DNA of 14,160 bases from Desulfovibrio sp. Dsv1 (lineage in GTDB: Bacteria; Desulfobacterota; Desulfovibrionia; Desulfovibrionales; Desulfovibrionaceae). The stretch is from NCBI GenBank assembly GCA_000403945.1, contig APFI01000114.1:1-14160 (forward strand), read 5' to 3'. The notes beneath the pieces are model-generated. The model saw only the letters and a program-made list of their open reading frames with translations. It was not told the origin of the DNA and did no database searches. Shown here in pieces: positions 1 to 6,391 of this stretch (position 1 is the stretch's first letter; each line of letters starts with the position of its first letter). The position numbers were made by a program, and so were the translations under genes.

Positions 1-48
1 TGGTATTTGCTCATGAACTTCGATTGCACGATTTTCATGACCTTTTCT

Positions 49-70
49 GGAATTATGAAATGACTTCTAG
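49..70 (+). repeat. Left copy of a 22-bp inverted repeat shared with the right edge of the window
   Basis: This 22-mer matches the reverse complement of 14101-14122 at 21 of 22 positions; the perfect core is ATGAAATGACTTCTAG (55-70). A second block of weaker similarity lies outside it: TGG(T/C)ATTT...CATGA occurs at 1-15 and in the reverse complement of the last 20 bases. Similarity stops inward of position 70. The element probably continues beyond the window, so its nature (IS remnant, duplicated gene end, dispersed repeat) cannot be decided here. Confidence 0.6.
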
Positions 71-104
71 CCGGTAACAAGCCCTTATAGGACTGGCGTA
101 AACC

Positions 105-119
105 ATCCGCATAGCGGAT
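105..119 (-). terminator. Possible terminator hairpin downstream of roo
   Basis: ATCCGC (105-110) pairs perfectly with GCGGAT (114-119) across a 3-base loop. It lies about 45 bases past the roo stop codon. On the minus strand the stem is followed by GGTTTACG and on the plus strand by AGTTTTG, so neither U tract is good. It is a weak, possibly bidirectional terminator for the dfx-rub-roo transcript. Confidence 0.3.
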
Positions 120-161
120 AGTTTTGATGTCCGGCTGTTTATATCCCGCCGGTGCGGATGT

Positions 162-1370
162 CTAACTTTCCTGGCATTTTTTCTTGAGCGTCTCGGCCAC
201 GGTTTTGCCCAGCGCGTGGCAGGTGCGGAACACGTCCTTGTCCGGGGCCCAGTTGCATTTCACGGCTCCGGCAGGCATGTCCATATTCATGGCGGCCAGC
301 TGTTCCTGGAGATATGTGGGTGCTTCGCCGGACCATCCGTAGGATCCGAAGGCCCCCCCCACGCGGTTGAGCGGCCGCAGGCCCTTCATGTAGGTGAGCT
401 GCGCGGCCACCAAGGGTAGTACCGTATTGTTGTGGGTGGGCGAACCGGCCAGCACCGCGCCGCAGTCAGCCAGTTCGGTCATGACGGCGCTGTGGTGGTT
501 GTGCTTTACGGACATAATCCGCGTGGGCACGCCGTTTTCCTCCAGACCGCTGCACACGGCATAGGCCATATGCTCTGTGGACTGCCACATGGTGTCGTAG
601 AAAATCAAGGCACGCTGCTCGGGCTTCTGTTCAGCCATGCGGCGGTACATGTCGATGATGAAGCGCACGGTCTTCTCGCCTCGATGGATCAGGCCGTGGT
701 CCGGGGCGATCATGTCGATGTCCAGTTTTTCCACCACGGGCAGGGTCTTGAGCACCATGGGGGAGTAGGGCAGCACGATGTTGTAGAAATATTCCTTGAT
801 CCGCTTCACGAATTCGCCGTCATCCCCGAAATCATCCGTGAAGCGGGCGCTGCTGGCGATATTCTGGCCGAAGATGTCGTTGCTGATCAGCAGTTTTTCC
901 TCGGGGATATAGGAAACCATACTGTCCGGCCAGTGCAGCATACGGGTTTCCTGAAACACGATATTGCGGCTGCCGATGTTCAGGATGTCGCCGCTTTTCA
1001 CGGCATGCACGGGCCAGTTCCTGCCCGCGAAGTAGCCCGACATGGACTTCAGCCCAGCCTGGGAGACAAAGATTTTTTCAGGCTTAACCCGCTCCACCAC
1101 TTCGTCCAAGGAACCCGAATGGTCCATTTCCATATGGTTGCAGACAATGTAGTCCACATTTTCGGGGGGGAGGGTCTTGGCCAGGCGGCAGAGCAGCGTA
1201 CCGGTGCAGCCCGGCGCCACAGTGTCCAGCAGCACGTTTTTCTGGTCTTTGATCAGATAGGCATTGTAGGTGGATCCGTCCGGCGAGCGGGAATAGCCGT
1301 GAAAGTCGCGGTGGTCGTAATCGACGCAGCCCACCCAGTAAATATCTTTTTTGATTTCAACAGGTTGCAT
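162..1370 (-). CDS. roo: Flavodiiron protein, rubredoxin:oxygen oxidoreductase
   Basis: This cytoplasmic terminal oxidase reduces O2 to water (some family members also reduce NO) with electrons from rubredoxin. The 402 residues equal the length of D. gigas ROO. The N-terminal metallo-beta-lactamase domain (about 1-250) has the diiron ligands in place: H79-x-E81-x-D83-H84, H146 (in HWPDSM), D165 (in SNDIFGQ) and H225 (in PDHG). The C-terminal flavodoxin domain (about 253-400) has FMN loops at FYDTMWQST (257-265), GSPTHNN (309-315) and GSYGWSGE (342-349). The ATG at 1370 is chosen over an upstream in-frame ATG at 1415 because GGAGAA sits just before it and homologues begin there; the longer reading would also run towards the hairpin at 1422-1454. 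It is the last gene of dfx-rub-roo, an arrangement known in Desulfovibrio. Very secure. Confidence 0.96.
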   Translation of the reverse strand: MQPVEIKKDIYWVGCVDYDHRDFHGYSRSPDGSTYNAYLIKDQKNVLLDTVAPGCTGTLLCRLAKTLPPENVDYIVCNHMEMDHSGSLDEVVERVKPEKIFVSQAGLKSMSGYFAGRNWPVHAVKSGDILNIGSRNIVFQETRMLHWPDSMVSYIPEEKLLISNDIFGQNIASSARFTDDFGDDGEFVKRIKEYFYNIVLPYSPMVLKTLPVVEKLDIDMIAPDHGLIHRGEKTVRFIIDMYRRMAEQKPEQRALIFYDTMWQSTEHMAYAVCSGLEENGVPTRIMSVKHNHHSAVMTELADCGAVLAGSPTHNNTVLPLVAAQLTYMKGLRPLNRVGGAFGSYGWSGEAPTYLQEQLAAMNMDMPAGAVKCNWAPDKDVFRTCHALGKTVAETLKKKCQES

Positions 1371-1421
1371 TATTTTCTCCAGAAGCTGCAAAGGTGAAAA
1401 AGAACGCTCCGTCACGAAAAG

Positions 1422-1454
1422 CCCCGCCCCGCCGGGCGGACCGGCAAGGCGGGG
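1422..1454 (-). terminator. Terminator or attenuator hairpin between rub and roo
   Basis: Read on the minus strand, CCCCGCC-TTGCCGG pairs with CCGGCGG-GGCGGGG around a 5-base loop, giving 14 pairs with two G-U wobbles, followed by CTTTTC. On the plus strand the two wobbles become C-A mismatches, so the fold favours minus-strand RNA. It lies about 50 bases upstream of the roo start and about 115 bases after the rub stop. It may end most dfx-rub transcripts while letting some reach roo, or protect a processed roo message. The U tract is short. No confident separate roo promoter was seen in 1455-1570. Confidence 0.55.
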
Positions 1455-1570
1455 AAAGGACGGAAGATACAGACCGCAATCGAAAATTTAGAGCAGATTA
1501 ACGCTAAGGATATACATTCTTAACATTTGAAGACACCCGCACGCTTAGGCCTTGGCGGCGGGCGGCTGCT

Positions 1571-1708
1571 CTAGGCGGGGTTGAACTGGTCCTTGCTCAC
1601 GCCGCAGACCGGGCAGACCCAGTCATCAGGAAGCTGGTCAAAGGGCACGTTGTCATGTTCCGCCGGATCATATTCATAACCGCAAACGCCACAGACGTAT
1701 TTCTGCAT
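1571..1708 (-). CDS. rub: Rubredoxin, short 45-residue type
   Basis: This small iron electron carrier donates electrons to the oxygen reductase encoded next to it and, in this genus, to desulfoferrodoxin or rubrerythrin. The 45 residues begin MQKYVCGVCG. The four iron-binding cysteines are C6, C9, C32 and C35, in two CxxC knuckles (VCGVC and VCPVC). Rubredoxins are usually 52-54 residues; the missing residues fall in the loop between the knuckles, a shortening known from the D. desulfuricans protein. AAGGAG stands a few bases before the ATG at 1708. The gap to the dfx stop is 56 bases, which fits cotranscription. It is too short for a typical ORF length cutoff but is unmistakable. Confidence 0.97.
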   Translation of the reverse strand: MQKYVCGVCGYEYDPAEHDNVPFDQLPDDWVCPVCGVSKDQFNPA

Positions 1709-1764
1709 GAGTGTTCTCCTTTTACTCTGAAAAGCGCGGCGTCCGGGCCGCGCGAGTGCTGATA

Positions 1765-2145
1765 CTAGTTTTCGGCCTTCCAGAGCCCGTGCAGATTGCA
1801 GTATTCACGAGCGGTCACCTTGGCGGCGTCAATCTTGAAGGAGGCTTCGGGCGCGTCGCCGGGCTTGAGGAATTTGGTATAGCTTTTGCCGTCGGCCAGC
1901 AGTTCGATCCATTCAATGAAATGCTTTTCTTCCATGGGATGGGGCGCGCTGCCCACCTTGACCTTGTAGCCGTCGCCCGCTTTTTCAATCACCGGCACAT
2001 GTTTTTCCAGCGCGCCGTCGGCGGCCCCTTCCTTCATCAGCTTCACGGGCTCGCCACAGCAGACGATTTCAGCTCCGCCGCCGTGCAGAACTTCAACGAT
2101 GTTGCCGCAATGGGTGCATTTATAAATTTCCAGTTGATTTGGCAT
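1765..2145 (-). CDS. dfx: Desulfoferrodoxin (superoxide reductase, two-iron type)
   Basis: This enzyme reduces superoxide to hydrogen peroxide in the cytoplasm, with electrons from rubredoxin (also called rbo or sor). It has 126 residues, the usual length. The N-terminal desulforedoxin-like domain binds Fe(SCys)4 through C10, C13 and the pair C29-C30. The C-terminal SOR domain has the square-pyramidal site H49, H69, H75, H119 and C116 (motif EYCNLHG), and the catalytic pair E47-K48 before H49 is present. The ATG at 2145 is chosen over an in-frame ATG at 2235 because homologues start MPNQLEIYKC and GAGG lies about 7 bases upstream; the extra residues of the longer reading are unlike the family. 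It heads the cluster dfx-rub-roo. Confidence 0.96.
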   Translation of the reverse strand: MPNQLEIYKCTHCGNIVEVLHGGGAEIVCCGEPVKLMKEGAADGALEKHVPVIEKAGDGYKVKVGSAPHPMEEKHFIEWIELLADGKSYTKFLKPGDAPEASFKIDAAKVTAREYCNLHGLWKAEN

Positions 2146-2227
2146 GATAATCCTCACTATGTCATAAAAAAATCGTATGGAGGCAGCGAATGCCCCCGCA
2201 CAAGAGGACGGATTTGCACACATACCG

Positions 2228-2242
2228 GCGGGCATGGCCCGC
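2228..2242 (-). other. Small perfect hairpin in the dfx upstream region
   Basis: GCGGGC-CAT-GCCCGC folds on the minus strand (6-bp stem, 3-base loop) about 85 bases before the dfx start. No U tract follows, so it does not look like a terminator. It could be a 5' leader structure or chance in GC-rich DNA. The rest of 2146-2361 holds no gene. Confidence 0.25.
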
Positions 2243-2297
2243 TGGAGAGTCTTTCGGCGGAGTCTCCCGGCCTGTGGTCTTGGGGATGTCGTTCACC

Positions 2298-2338
2298 GAA
2301 ATATCAGTGCAGAGTCTGGAACAAAAACGATTTTTTGT
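2298..2338 (-). promoter_or_regulatory. Candidate dfx promoter/operator with an A/T inverted repeat
   Basis: ACAAAAA (2321-2327) and TTTTTGT (2332-2338) form a perfect 7-bp inverted repeat with a 4-base centre. On the minus strand it is followed by an extended -10-like TGATATTTC (about 2298-2306). A redox- or metal-responsive repressor site of PerR/Fur type over the promoter would fit the superoxide and oxygen defence genes downstream. The match to promoter consensus is poor, and the repeat could instead belong to the 3' end of the upstream gene. Confidence 0.3.
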
Positions 2339-2361
2339 AAAGCCCTTTTTAGGAGTACTTC

Positions 2362-3495
2362 CTATTGTGGGGAGGGGGGCTGATCAACCGGGGCCGGAGC
2401 CGGCGGAACCTTGCCCGGCGTGGGAGCGGTTGCGGCAGCCTTGAGGCGCGCGCCCAGTACGTTGGGCAGGGGGGCCTTGAGATTGCCGGTCACCAGAAAA
2501 GAGGGCGCATGGCTCCCGGCCAGTTCACGTCTGAGCGAGGCGGAACGCACCAGCAGACCGGCCTGGGCTCCGCCTTCCACATACATGACCGTGCGCACGT
2601 CCAGGGGCAGATGCAGCAGTTGCTGGGCAAAAGCGTAAGCCTCCACAGGCATGCGGCAATGCAGAAAAAGGATCTGCCCGTCGCCGTCCTGGGCCACGGC
2701 GGAGATGGAGTAGAGCGGTCCGCCCGGTACCCAGAGGATGCGCCGTTCGGCATTGATCATCCGGTAGTTCTGGACTACCAGGGCGTAGCGGTCGATCAGC
2801 TGCCGCCAGTCGGGATTGTCGCGATCCAGAATGGCCGCCGAGGGCAGGTTCGGACTGTCGGGCCCGGCCACGAAAAAGGCCCCGAAGCGCTGGACCAAGC
2901 GCTTGTTGTTGAGGTGCCCGCCCTGGCGCATGTAGCCGGTACTGGTGCTGCCGTCGGGCAGATACATGCTGGCGTTGATGGCCGCCGTGAGATCGTACTG
3001 TTCGCCCCAGTCGTTCAGAGATCGGGCCGGACCGCCGTCCTGGGAAGTGGTGCAGAGCAGAAAGTCGAATCGGACGGGATCGATGCGCAGAGCCGTGAGC
3101 CGGGCTTCGCTGTCGTTGAGTTGGAATTCGCCGAAAGCCAGGCCAGGCTCCAGCACAGTCCAGGCTGCCCGTCCTTCCCGGTCCACACCGCGCTGTCCGG
3201 CGGTCGGAAGCGGGGCGTTTTCCGGCCCGGAGGCGGGTGACGGACGGACCGGCGATGCCGCATCGGGATCCGGCGGCGCATCCGTCGCCATATCCGGAAC
3301 CATTACCGGTGCGGGATCTGCCGTCACGGTTGTCGCCGACAGCAGCAGCCAGCAGAGCAGAATCAGACTCCGCAAGGGCGCGCGGCGACGGCCAGCAAGA
3401 GGGGGGAAGAGCCGGATCCGGGGGAAATCCAGTGAAAAATCCGATGAAAGGCGGTCAGCACAGCGGATTGTCTTTGATGCAAAAGGCGTGCGCAT
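2362..3495 (-). CDS. Exported phosphodiester-glycosidase (NAGPA/DUF2233) family protein
   Basis: The core (about 115-340) resembles the family named after the N-acetylglucosamine-1-phosphodiester uncovering enzyme: AAINASMYLPDGS (171-183) corresponds to the family's A-x-N-G-x-F-type motif and YVEGGAQAGL (305-314) to its D-G-G-S-type motif. Bacterial members are thought to cleave sugar phosphodiesters at the cell surface; the substrate is unknown. A hydrophobic stretch at about 41-56 ending TVTA|DP suggests a signal peptide or anchor, but it follows an unusually long 40-residue N-region. The ATG at 3495 is kept because AAGGGAA precedes it; a TTG start just before LRSLILL would give a shorter signal but lacks a ribosome site. 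Proline-rich linkers flank the core (61-100 and the last 20 residues). Divergent from metF. Confidence 0.75.
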   Translation of the reverse strand: MRTPFASKTIRCADRLSSDFSLDFPRIRLFPPLAGRRRAPLRSLILLCWLLLSATTVTADPAPVMVPDMATDAPPDPDAASPVRPSPASGPENAPLPTAGQRGVDREGRAAWTVLEPGLAFGEFQLNDSEARLTALRIDPVRFDFLLCTTSQDGGPARSLNDWGEQYDLTAAINASMYLPDGSTSTGYMRQGGHLNNKRLVQRFGAFFVAGPDSPNLPSAAILDRDNPDWRQLIDRYALVVQNYRMINAERRILWVPGGPLYSISAVAQDGDGQILFLHCRMPVEAYAFAQQLLHLPLDVRTVMYVEGGAQAGLLVRSASLRRELAGSHAPSFLVTGNLKAPLPNVLGARLKAAATAPTPGKVPPAPAPVDQPPSPQ

Positions 3496-3551
3496 GCCGT
3501 TCCCTTACGACCAAGCCAAGTATTTGGCAAGGCCGGGAACGCAGAGCGGCG

Positions 3552-3584
3552 TTGATATATCAGCTTATCTTGATTATGCATAAT
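3552..3584. promoter_or_regulatory. Divergent promoter region with two perfect palindromes
   Basis: The AT-rich stretch between the exported protein gene and metF holds TGATATATCA (3553-3562) and ATTATGCATAAT (3573-3584), both perfect palindromes. Reading plus, TTGATA (3552-3557) and TATGCA (3575-3580) are 17 bases apart. Reading minus, TTATGC and an extended TGATATATC form a possible promoter using the same palindromes as -35 and -10. Outward-facing promoters with a shared operator are the simplest reading; element scores are modest. The remaining 3585-3653 shows only the metF ribosome site. Confidence 0.4.
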
Positions 3585-3653
3585 TATTATCCAATGAAGC
3601 CACGACGACATCACGCGACCCTACGGGGCTGGGCTCTGCCCAAGGAGCGGGAC

Positions 3654-4523
3654 ATGCAGATAGGCTCACTGATTCATGCCGCCAAAGCACCTTTTTTCTC
3701 CCTGGAATTTTTCCCCCCTTCTGAGGCAGCCCATTTGCCGTCTTTTTATGCCACAGTGGAGCGACTGCACGCGCTTAATCCCCTGTTTGTATCCGTCACC
3801 TACGGCGCGGGAGGGGCGCGGCGGCACAACACTCTGGCGGTTACTGCCGAACTGGCGCGGCGCGGCCTTACGACCATGCCTCATCTGACCTGCGTTGGGG
3901 CCGAGCCGGAGAGCATCGCCGCCTTTCTTAAGGACCTGCGCGCCGCCGGTGTGGACAATGTGCTGGCCCTGCGCGGCGACCCGCCCATGAGCGGGCACTG
4001 GGACTGGAAGGACGGCTATTTTCAGCACGCGGCCGACCTAGTGGTCTTTACGCGCGAACATGAACCGGACATGGGCATCGGCGTGGCCGCATATCCCGCG
4101 CCGCATCCCGAATCCCCTTCCTTCGCTCTGGATCGCCGCTACACGGCGGACAAGTTGCGCGCCGGGGCGGACTTCGCCGTAAGCCAGCTTTTTTTTGATG
4201 TGCGCGAATACGAGGCCCTGGTGGCGGACCTTCGCGCCAAGGGCCTGGAGACGCCCGTGGTGCCAGGCATTCTGCCCATCCAGAGTTTCGACTCCCTGCG
4301 CCGGGTGCTCTCTCTTTGCGGGGTCAGCATTCCGAGCAAGCTCTACCTCAGCCTGGAAGATGCCAACCGCAAGGGCGGGGCCGAGGCCGTGCGCGACGCG
4401 GGTCTGAATTTCGCCGTGCGCCAGATTTGCCAGCTGCTGGAGTGCGGCGCGCCGGGCATTCATCTGTATACCCTGAACAAGGACGCTCTCTGCCTGCAGA
4501 TTGCCGAGGAAGTGGGTATGTAA
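3654..4523 (+). CDS. metF: 5,10-methylenetetrahydrofolate reductase
   Basis: This FAD enzyme reduces 5,10-methylene-THF to 5-methyl-THF, which supplies the methyl group for methionine; in sulfate reducers it can also act in one-carbon metabolism. The protein has 289 residues, the normal size of the bacterial TIM-barrel enzyme. Family motifs appear in order: FSLEFFPP (15-22, with the catalytic Glu at 18), VTYGAGG (48-54), LTCVGAE (78-84), LRGDPP (106-111, with the flavin-contacting Asp at 109), SQLFFD (177-182), PGILPI (204-209) and PGIHLYTLN (267-275). The ATG at 3654 is chosen because AAGGAG lies 6 bases upstream and homologues start just before the FSLEFFPP strand; the open frame runs much further upstream but is antisense to the neighbouring gene. 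No S-box or cobalamin riboswitch was recognised. It appears monocistronic. Confidence 0.95.
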   Translation: MQIGSLIHAAKAPFFSLEFFPPSEAAHLPSFYATVERLHALNPLFVSVTYGAGGARRHNTLAVTAELARRGLTTMPHLTCVGAEPESIAAFLKDLRAAGVDNVLALRGDPPMSGHWDWKDGYFQHAADLVVFTREHEPDMGIGVAAYPAPHPESPSFALDRRYTADKLRAGADFAVSQLFFDVREYEALVADLRAKGLETPVVPGILPIQSFDSLRRVLSLCGVSIPSKLYLSLEDANRKGGAEAVRDAGLNFAVRQICQLLECGAPGIHLYTLNKDALCLQIAEEVGM

Positions 4524-4613
4524 CGGCGGACGCGTTCACGGGATTAAGGAAGCCATATCCGGATGTTCTGTCGCTTGGTTTAACCAGCGTTGACCGCTCC
4601 CGCCGCCGGAGGT

Positions 4614-5283
4614 ATGTCCTGCGGTATGCCTTTTGAAAAAAATCACCGACGTCTTCTGCTGGCCGTCTGCACGGCGCTGTTCTTTATGCCGTTCATGATG
4701 GCGGCCGGGGGCAACGCGGTGCTCCGCCCTTGCGAGAGCTTGCACGCCAGCGCCCGCCAGCTCGGCTTGGTGGGCGCTTCTTATTCTCTGGGACTGGCGT
4801 GTTCCAACTGACCTCCGGGCAGCTTGGGCGATATTTGCGGATGCCGCGTCTGGCTCTGGGGCGTGTTCGCACTGGCCGGGGCTCTGCTGGGCCTTGTGGC
4901 GTCCACGTCGCTCTTTTTGAGGTGTTTCGTGCAGAGGGGCGTGGGCGGGGCCATGTTCAATGCCAGCGGACTGGCCCCGGCCGCATAGTTTACGGCTGCG
5001 CCATGGCCGCCCTGACCTCCGGCGCGTCGGAACTGCCCCGGAATCCGGCAGTGGTCTGGAGTCTGCTAGCCCTGCAATCTGTGGCGCAGGCCCTGACCAC
5101 GCCGCTCCGCGCACCTCTGCAATGCCTGGAATCCCGGTTATGTCTGCGCCGTGGGCGTGCCCCCTCTGTGGTCTGGGGCTCACGGCGGCGGGCTTTCTGC
5201 AACTGGATTCGTCCCTGAGTCTGATGTTGGGCGCGCGATGCCTGCTGGGCGTGGGTTTTGTGCTGGCGCGCAACCAGCGGTAG
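4614..5283 (+). pseudogene. Decayed MFS transporter (DHA2/EmrB-QacA type) pseudogene
   Basis: The coding trace changes frame repeatedly. An N-terminal piece with LLLAVCTALFFMPFMM and the LGLVGASYSLG helix runs from 4614 or 4626 to a stop at 4809-4811. VFQLTSGQLG continues in another frame near 4797-4826. CGCRVWLWGVFALAGALLG (from about 4836) to GGAMFNASGLAPAA returns to the first frame and stops at 4986-4988. YGCAMAALTSGASELP to QSVAQALTTPL follows in a second frame. CNAWNPGYVCAVGV (about 5118-5159) and LCGLGLTAAGFLQ to GVGFVL use two more frame changes before the final stop at 5281. These hydrophobic segments resemble the two ends of a 14-helix drug exporter. About 670 bases remain of an expected 1,400 or so, so the middle is deleted. 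Non-functional; it separates metF from the flagellar genes. Confidence 0.75.
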
Positions 5284-5392
5284 CGTGGGACACGTTTAAT
5301 AACTAACTGATAAAAAACAAGAATTTTACTATAAGTATTTCAGCATATTATCTTCGAAATGGCGTCACGCCGCCAAAGAGCATAAAAAAGTC

Positions 5393-5419
5393 TAAAGTTT
5401 CCCGGCGGGAGACCGAAAA
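5393..5419 (+). promoter_or_regulatory. Sigma-28 (FliA) flagellar promoter
   Basis: TAAAGTTT (5393-5400) is a perfect match to the sigma-28 -35 element. After the canonical 11-base spacer comes ACCGAAAA (5412-5419), 6 of 8 matches to GCCGATAA. It lies 24 bases before the start codon at 5443 and directs expression of the unknown gene and flgM. The AT-rich stretch 5284-5392 holds no gene. Confidence 0.8.
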
Positions 5420-5442
5420 AAACAGCAGGGACGGAAAACATC

Positions 5443-5877
5443 ATGGCCGAGACGAGCACCACGCAAATGCGCATCATGCTGCAAAGCTATGAGCAGCAAT
5501 TGCTGGCGGCCCGCCGGCTGGCGCGTTTTCGTGTGCGTCGGCGTCTGGCCGAGGGGCTGGAACCGCAAGACCCCGACCCGTCCATCAAGCGCCGCGTCTA
5601 TGTGGAAAAAGTGGCGCAGGAACTGTATGACAGCCTGATCTTCACCGGCAGCGACAATCCGGTGGTGGAGGAAATCCGCCGGGAGTTGGGCCGGGCTGTG
5701 GGGCAGGACGTGCAGTTCACCTACCCGCCGGGAGGCAGGCTCAATATCGTGGGCGAAGGTCCTGAGGGCCCGCGCCCCCTAAGCGAGGAGGAACAGCGCC
5801 TCACGCGTCATACGCTCTGGCGCATCACACGCCAAAAGGTTGACCAGAGCATGCTGGAAAAGCCATCCGGTCATTAG
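5443..5877 (+). CDS. Conserved hypothetical protein, flgM-linked
   Basis: This is a 144-residue soluble protein with no signal peptide, membrane segment or cysteine. The N-terminal half is strongly basic and predicted helical (LLAARRLARFRVRRRL, 20-35); the middle carries YVEKVAQELYDSLIFTG and a short beta-like PPGGRLNIVGEGPEG segment; the end is helical and charged. I recall that a small Desulfovibrio family next to flgM is described in public annotation as FlgM-associated (DVU0524-type); I cannot verify this here. It is driven by the sigma-28 promoter at 5393 and followed 40 bases later by flgM, so a role in late flagellar gene control or FlgM handling is plausible but inferred. The ATG at 5443 has an AGGGA-type site about 11 bases upstream. 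Confidence 0.8.
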   Translation: MAETSTTQMRIMLQSYEQQLLAARRLARFRVRRRLAEGLEPQDPDPSIKRRVYVEKVAQELYDSLIFTGSDNPVVEEIRRELGRAVGQDVQFTYPPGGRLNIVGEGPEGPRPLSEEEQRLTRHTLWRITRQKVDQSMLEKPSGH

Positions 5878-5917
5878 CGGGGAATATGCCCGCGCCGGAC
5901 AGACGGAGAGAAGGACT

Positions 5918-6229
5918 ATGGAAATTCAGAATACGACAAGCCCGCTGCTGGATCCCTATGCTGCGGGGCTGGAAAAGAGCGGTGAGACGCGCGGTCGCGC
6001 CAGAGCGGAAAACGCCGGGACTGATGCCGCACGCGGCGATACGGTGAGTGTGTCCCAAGACGCCTTGCTGCTGACCGAGGCCCGTCGTACCGCGCAAAAT
6101 ACGCCCGATGTGCGCGCCGACAAGGTGGAATCCCTGCGGATTCAGGTGGCCAACGGCACTTACAGGCCGGACAGCCGCCTCATTGCGGCCAAGTTGATCC
6201 TGGAAGAGCCGGACCTCTTCCATATATAG
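5918..6229 (+). CDS. flgM: Anti-sigma-28 factor
   Basis: FlgM holds sigma-28 (FliA) inactive until the hook is finished and FlgM is exported through the flagellar secretion channel. The protein has 103 residues. The N-terminal half is polar and probably disordered, as is usual. The C-terminal sigma-binding half matches the family: VSVSQDALLLTEA (43-55), then RADKVESLRIQVANGTYRPD (66-85) and SRLIAAKLILEEPDLF (86-101). The ATG at 5918 is chosen because AGAAGGA stands directly before it; an in-frame ATG at 5840 would overlap the preceding gene. It is transcribed from the sigma-28 promoter it regulates, giving negative feedback, and is closed off by the terminator at 6300. Confidence 0.92.
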   Translation: MEIQNTTSPLLDPYAAGLEKSGETRGRARAENAGTDAARGDTVSVSQDALLLTEARRTAQNTPDVRADKVESLRIQVANGTYRPDSRLIAAKLILEEPDLFHI

Positions 6230-6299
6230 CCCGACGGCCCGGTCCAGCTCCGGTCCATGTTTTCTGGCCGGCATCCGGCGCGCGGACACTGGTATTTTC

Positions 6300-6329
6300 G
6301 CCGCTTCCCGCAAGGGGGGTGGCTTTTTT
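6300..6329 (+). terminator. Intrinsic terminator after flgM
   Basis: GCCGCTTCCC (6300-6309) pairs with GGGGGGTGGC (6314-6323) around a GCAA tetraloop (10 pairs, 3 of them G-U), followed immediately by TTTTTT (6324-6329). It separates the sigma-28 unit from flgI. Confidence 0.85.
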
Positions 6330-6350
6330 ATGCCTAGGCATGCTTCCTGC
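6330..6350 (+). promoter_or_regulatory. Sigma-54-like promoter overlapping a 12-bp palindrome, upstream of flgI
   Basis: The invariant GG (6337-6338) and GC (6349-6350) of a sigma-54 promoter are present with the required 10 bases between them. The sequence AGGCATG-CTTC-CTGCA compares with consensus TGGCACG-N4-TTGCA. The -24 half is buried in the perfect palindrome ATGCCTAGGCAT (6330-6341). It starts right after the flgM terminator and about 41 bases before the flgI ATG, where a promoter is needed. Sigma-54 control of middle flagellar genes is common in polar flagellates. No upstream activator site was identified. Confidence 0.45.
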
Positions 6351-6391
6351 ATATAAGGTTTGTGCCGGTTCTCCGGCAAGGAGCATGCGCC

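Noticed and set aside
432..1397. Long plus-strand open frame (321 codons) opposite roo
   Set aside because: It is the antisense shadow of a gene with complete catalytic motifs; its His/Val-rich composition and lack of a ribosome site are typical of such shadows.
1371..1415. Upstream extension of roo to an ATG at 1415
   Set aside because: Known Roo proteins start at the equivalent of 1370, which has a good ribosome site; the 15 extra residues are unlike the family.
2365..3240. Plus-strand open frame (291 codons) opposite the exported glycosidase-family gene
   Set aside because: It is antisense to a protein with recognisable family motifs and a signal segment, and resembles no protein I know.
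3237..3653. Upstream extension of metF by 139 codons
   Set aside because: The extra part is antisense to the neighbouring signal-peptide region and has no similarity to the enzyme; AAGGAG supports 3654.
3585..3653. Riboswitch upstream of metF
   Set aside because: Considered because metF is often SAM- or cobalamin-controlled. The leader is too short and no S-box, SAM-II, SAH or B12-box pattern was recognised.
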